Below are positions 32,278 to 33,927 of a stretch of 33,927 bases of DNA, in pieces. Made by a program: the position numbers and the translations under genes. The notes under the pieces were generated by a model that was given only the letters and a program-made list of their open reading frames with translations, searched no databases and was not told the DNA's origin. Position 1 is the stretch's first letter. Every line of letters starts with the position of its first letter. This DNA comes from Antarctobacter heliothermus (GTDB lineage: Bacteria; Pseudomonadota; Alphaproteobacteria; Rhodobacterales; Rhodobacteraceae), in the NCBI RefSeq assembly GCF_900188425.1, contig NZ_FZON01000053.1, positions 1-33,927 on the forward strand, written 5' to 3'.

Positions 32278-33546
32278 TCATGCAGTTTTGCGCGCAACTG
32301 GTTCAGCGTCGGCGTCATGTACCAGAATGGGGCGGGGCCGAAAGGCGCTGGCCACAGCATCGACGCCCGCGCGCAGGGGTGAGTCCATCAGGTGGGCATA
32401 GCGCTGGGTTGTTTGCATCTGCGAATGACCCAGCAGCTTGCCGATCATCTCAAGCGATGCGCCGCCACTGACCAGCAGGGATGCAAATGTGTGCCGCAGA
32501 TCATGAATGCGAACTTCGGGCAGTTTGGCATCCTTCTGGATGTTGATCCAGAAGCGGCGGATTTCCTTGACGGGCTGACCCGGCATGTCGCCGGGGAACA
32601 GCCATGGACTGCCGTTGGGCACCAGCAGCTGGCGCTGGCGCACGATGGCCGCAACCTCGGCCGAGATTGGGATCCGGTGGATCTTTCGCTGCTTGGTGGT
32701 GGCGGCAGGTTTAGACCAGCTGCCAAGTTCCAGATTGAACTGTTCAAACCGCGCCTGACGCACCTCGCCCACCCGGCTGCCAGTCAGCATGCAAAGACGG
32801 ATGATCCCGGCCGCGCGCTGATCGGTGGCGGCGTCGAGCACTTCGGCCAGCTTGCCGATTTCGTCTTGCGACAGGAACCGCTCGCGTTCGTTCTCGATCC
32901 GCTTTTTGAAAGCCGCTGCCGGATTGTCAGTGCGCCAGCCCCAGCCGATGGCAAGGGTGAACATCTTGCGCAGCACCTCGCCCACCCGATTGGCACGGAT
33001 CGGCGTGGGCTTTGCGCCCTGCAGCTTCCGCGCGCGGTTGTTCGGCTTTTCCTTGGAGGGGCGCGCCCTGCCCTTCGCGATGATGTTCAGCAGTTTCGCC
33101 ACATCATGCGGCGTTATATCCATCACCAGTTTTGTTCCCCAATGTGGGGCGACCAACTTCGTCAGCATGGATCGCTGATCGGACCCGTTGGTCTTGGCCA
33201 GATGGGGCACATGCTCGGCAAGGTAGCGGTCGATCATGTCGCTGAACCTCGGGGCTTCGCGCAACTCACTCCGTTCGCCCAAGGGGTCGCGCCCCTCGTC
33301 GATTTCGCGCCGCAGCTCTTTGGCGCGCTCGCGCGCAGCCGTCACCGTCCATTCGGGCCAGCGCCCGATGGCCATGCGGCGCTGCCGACCAGCAAAACGG
33401 TAGTCCAGCGAGAACGACCGGCTGCCTGATCGCAGGATCCGGATGGAAAAGCCCCGCACGTCGGTGTCGAAGACCTGGTAATCGCGTGCTACTTCAGGTT
33501 CGCACTCCCTAACTGATTTCTCGTTCAAGCGCAGACGTTTAAGCAT
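32278..33546 (-). CDS. P4-type tyrosine integrase (DUF4102 N-terminus)
   Basis: This is a 422-residue protein from ATG 33546, preceded by AGGGGAG seven bases upstream. The longer ORF from 33609 runs into the insertion sequence end and is rejected. The N-terminal arm-binding domain has the DUF4102 pattern (DTDVRGFSIRILRSGSRSFSLDYRFAGRQRRMAIGRW). Catalytic residues R258 (TGSRVGEV), H348-x-x-R351 (HDLRH), H374 (LGHSQ) and Y383 (TQRYAHL) are all present. Such integrases insert islands into tRNA 3' ends. The gene points towards the tRNA-fMet scar, which is on the same strand. Only about 50 bases separate its start from the IS21-like end, so its native promoter may be lost. Confidence 0.92.
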   Translation of the reverse strand: MLKRLRLNEKSVRECEPEVARDYQVFDTDVRGFSIRILRSGSRSFSLDYRFAGRQRRMAIGRWPEWTVTAARERAKELRREIDEGRDPLGERSELREAPRFSDMIDRYLAEHVPHLAKTNGSDQRSMLTKLVAPHWGTKLVMDITPHDVAKLLNIIAKGRARPSKEKPNNRARKLQGAKPTPIRANRVGEVLRKMFTLAIGWGWRTDNPAAAFKKRIENERERFLSQDEIGKLAEVLDAATDQRAAGIIRLCMLTGSRVGEVRQARFEQFNLELGSWSKPAATTKQRKIHRIPISAEVAAIVRQRQLLVPNGSPWLFPGDMPGQPVKEIRRFWINIQKDAKLPEVRIHDLRHTFASLLVSGGASLEMIGKLLGHSQMQTTQRYAHLMDSPLRAGVDAVASAFRPRPILVHDADAEPVARKTA

Positions 33547-33596
33547 GGATGATCTCCCCTTTCGCCTGCGACACAGGCTTAGATTCGCGGCTCTAT

Positions 33597-33927
33597 TGTG
33601 AACAGGCATGCAATTTTGACCCCGTAACGGGGTGATCGGCGTCCAACAATGACCCCCTTACACTGATGTGGATGATGCTCCCGAGGCTATCGGGGAGCAC
33701 AGTGTGGGATGTTGGTTGTGGAGACGATTGCGAAGATCCGTCGGGCGTATTTTCAGGACAAGAAGCCGATCAAGCAGATCTGCCGGGAACTGCGGATTTC
33801 ACGGAACACGGTGCGCAAGGTGATCCGGTCCGGTGCGACCGAGCACACCTACGAGCGGACCGTCCAGCCGCAGCCGAAGATCGGTCCTTGGAAGGACGAA
33901 CTCGACGAGATGCTGGCGACAAACGCG
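33597..33927 (+). mobile_element. IS21-family insertion sequence, left end (continues past window)
   Basis: A TGT-starting terminus is inferred at about 33597. Near it lie two imperfect repeats (ttttgaccccgta and aatgaccccctta) and a CCCCGTAACGGGG palindrome at 33620-33632, like the multiple terminal repeats of IS21 elements. A further imperfect hairpin lies at about 33675-33699. The istA gene follows. The other end is outside the window, so target duplication cannot be checked. Confidence 0.75.
33709..33927 (+). CDS. istA: IstA transposase N-terminus (truncated by window end)
   Basis: ATG 33709 opens a frame of 73 codons to the last base. The sequence MLVVETIAKIRRAYFQDKK, then IKQICRELRISRNTVRKVIRSG and later KIGPWKDELDEML is the helix-turn-helix start typical of IS21 IstA. 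The catalytic DDE domain and the partner istB would follow to the right. No stop or frameshift is seen in the visible part. Confidence 0.9.
   Translation, partial: MLVVETIAKIRRAYFQDKKPIKQICRELRISRNTVRKVIRSGATEHTYERTVQPQPKIGPWKDELDEMLATNA

Noticed and set aside
1-33927. CRISPR arrays
   Set aside because: No regularly spaced repeats of CRISPR type were seen; the only tandem repeat is the hexamer in the endolysin gene.

Overview
The window looks like accessory DNA from a Rhodobacteraceae-type alphaproteobacterium. The evidence is high-GC coding sequence, a tail module of the RcGTA-like kind (DUF2460, DUF2163, NlpC/P60 and the TIM-barrel tail protein), a Hint-domain secreted protein of the marine Rhodobacterales type, and a tRNA-fMet 3' fragment with alphaproteobacterial features. 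These assignments come from recognising families by eye; no database search was run.

Left (1-11264, + strand): the late tail and lysis genes of a siphophage-like prophage. A tape-measure C-terminus is followed by the DUF2460 protein. A complete lysis cassette follows (holin-like, GH24 endolysin, small membrane proteins, and an overlapping inner/outer spanin pair). Tail assembly then resumes with the DUF2163 hub, an NlpC/P60 peptidase, a 1517-residue TIM-barrel tail protein, a DUF2793/pyocin-knob fibre-like protein and two small unknown genes. 11265-11580 is non-coding.

Middle (11581-25370, - strand): a complete, tightly packed type 1 BREX phage-defence operon in the order brxR-brxA-brxB-brxC-pglX-pglZ-brxL, with start/stop overlaps or gaps of at most 11 bases. 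A candidate promoter and palindromic operator precede the WYL regulator brxR. The methyltransferase gene pglX is a compositional mosaic. Its conserved ends are about 67-68% GC in hand-counted lines, its central specificity region about 42-47%, and neighbouring brxC about 50-52%. This suggests exchange of the specificity region. BrxL appears to end in an MITD1-C-like (MIT_C) domain. A fragment of an exonuclease I gene (sbcB) abuts the operon's upstream edge.

Next (25930-28843, - strand): a hipB-hipA operon with a third, unknown helical gene starting directly after the hipA stop. Two HipB-type operators, exactly 50 bases apart, flank the promoter.

Right (29016-33927): a 47-base 3' fragment of initiator tRNA-fMet forms an attachment-site scar with a hairpin terminator beside it. 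Its orientation says the integrated element lies to the right. That element is small: a Hint-domain protein, a short unknown protein and a P4-type tyrosine integrase. The left end of an IS21-family element has landed just upstream of the integrase. The intact tRNA-fMet, probably at the end of an rRNA operon, is predicted beyond the IS.

The main biological reading is a defence and stability island (BREX, HipBA, integrase remnants) beside prophage structural genes. The most interesting points are the mosaic pglX, the BrxL C-terminus, the three-gene hip operon, the tRNA-fMet scar with flanking repeats, and the roughly 200-residue insertion in the phage tail protein.
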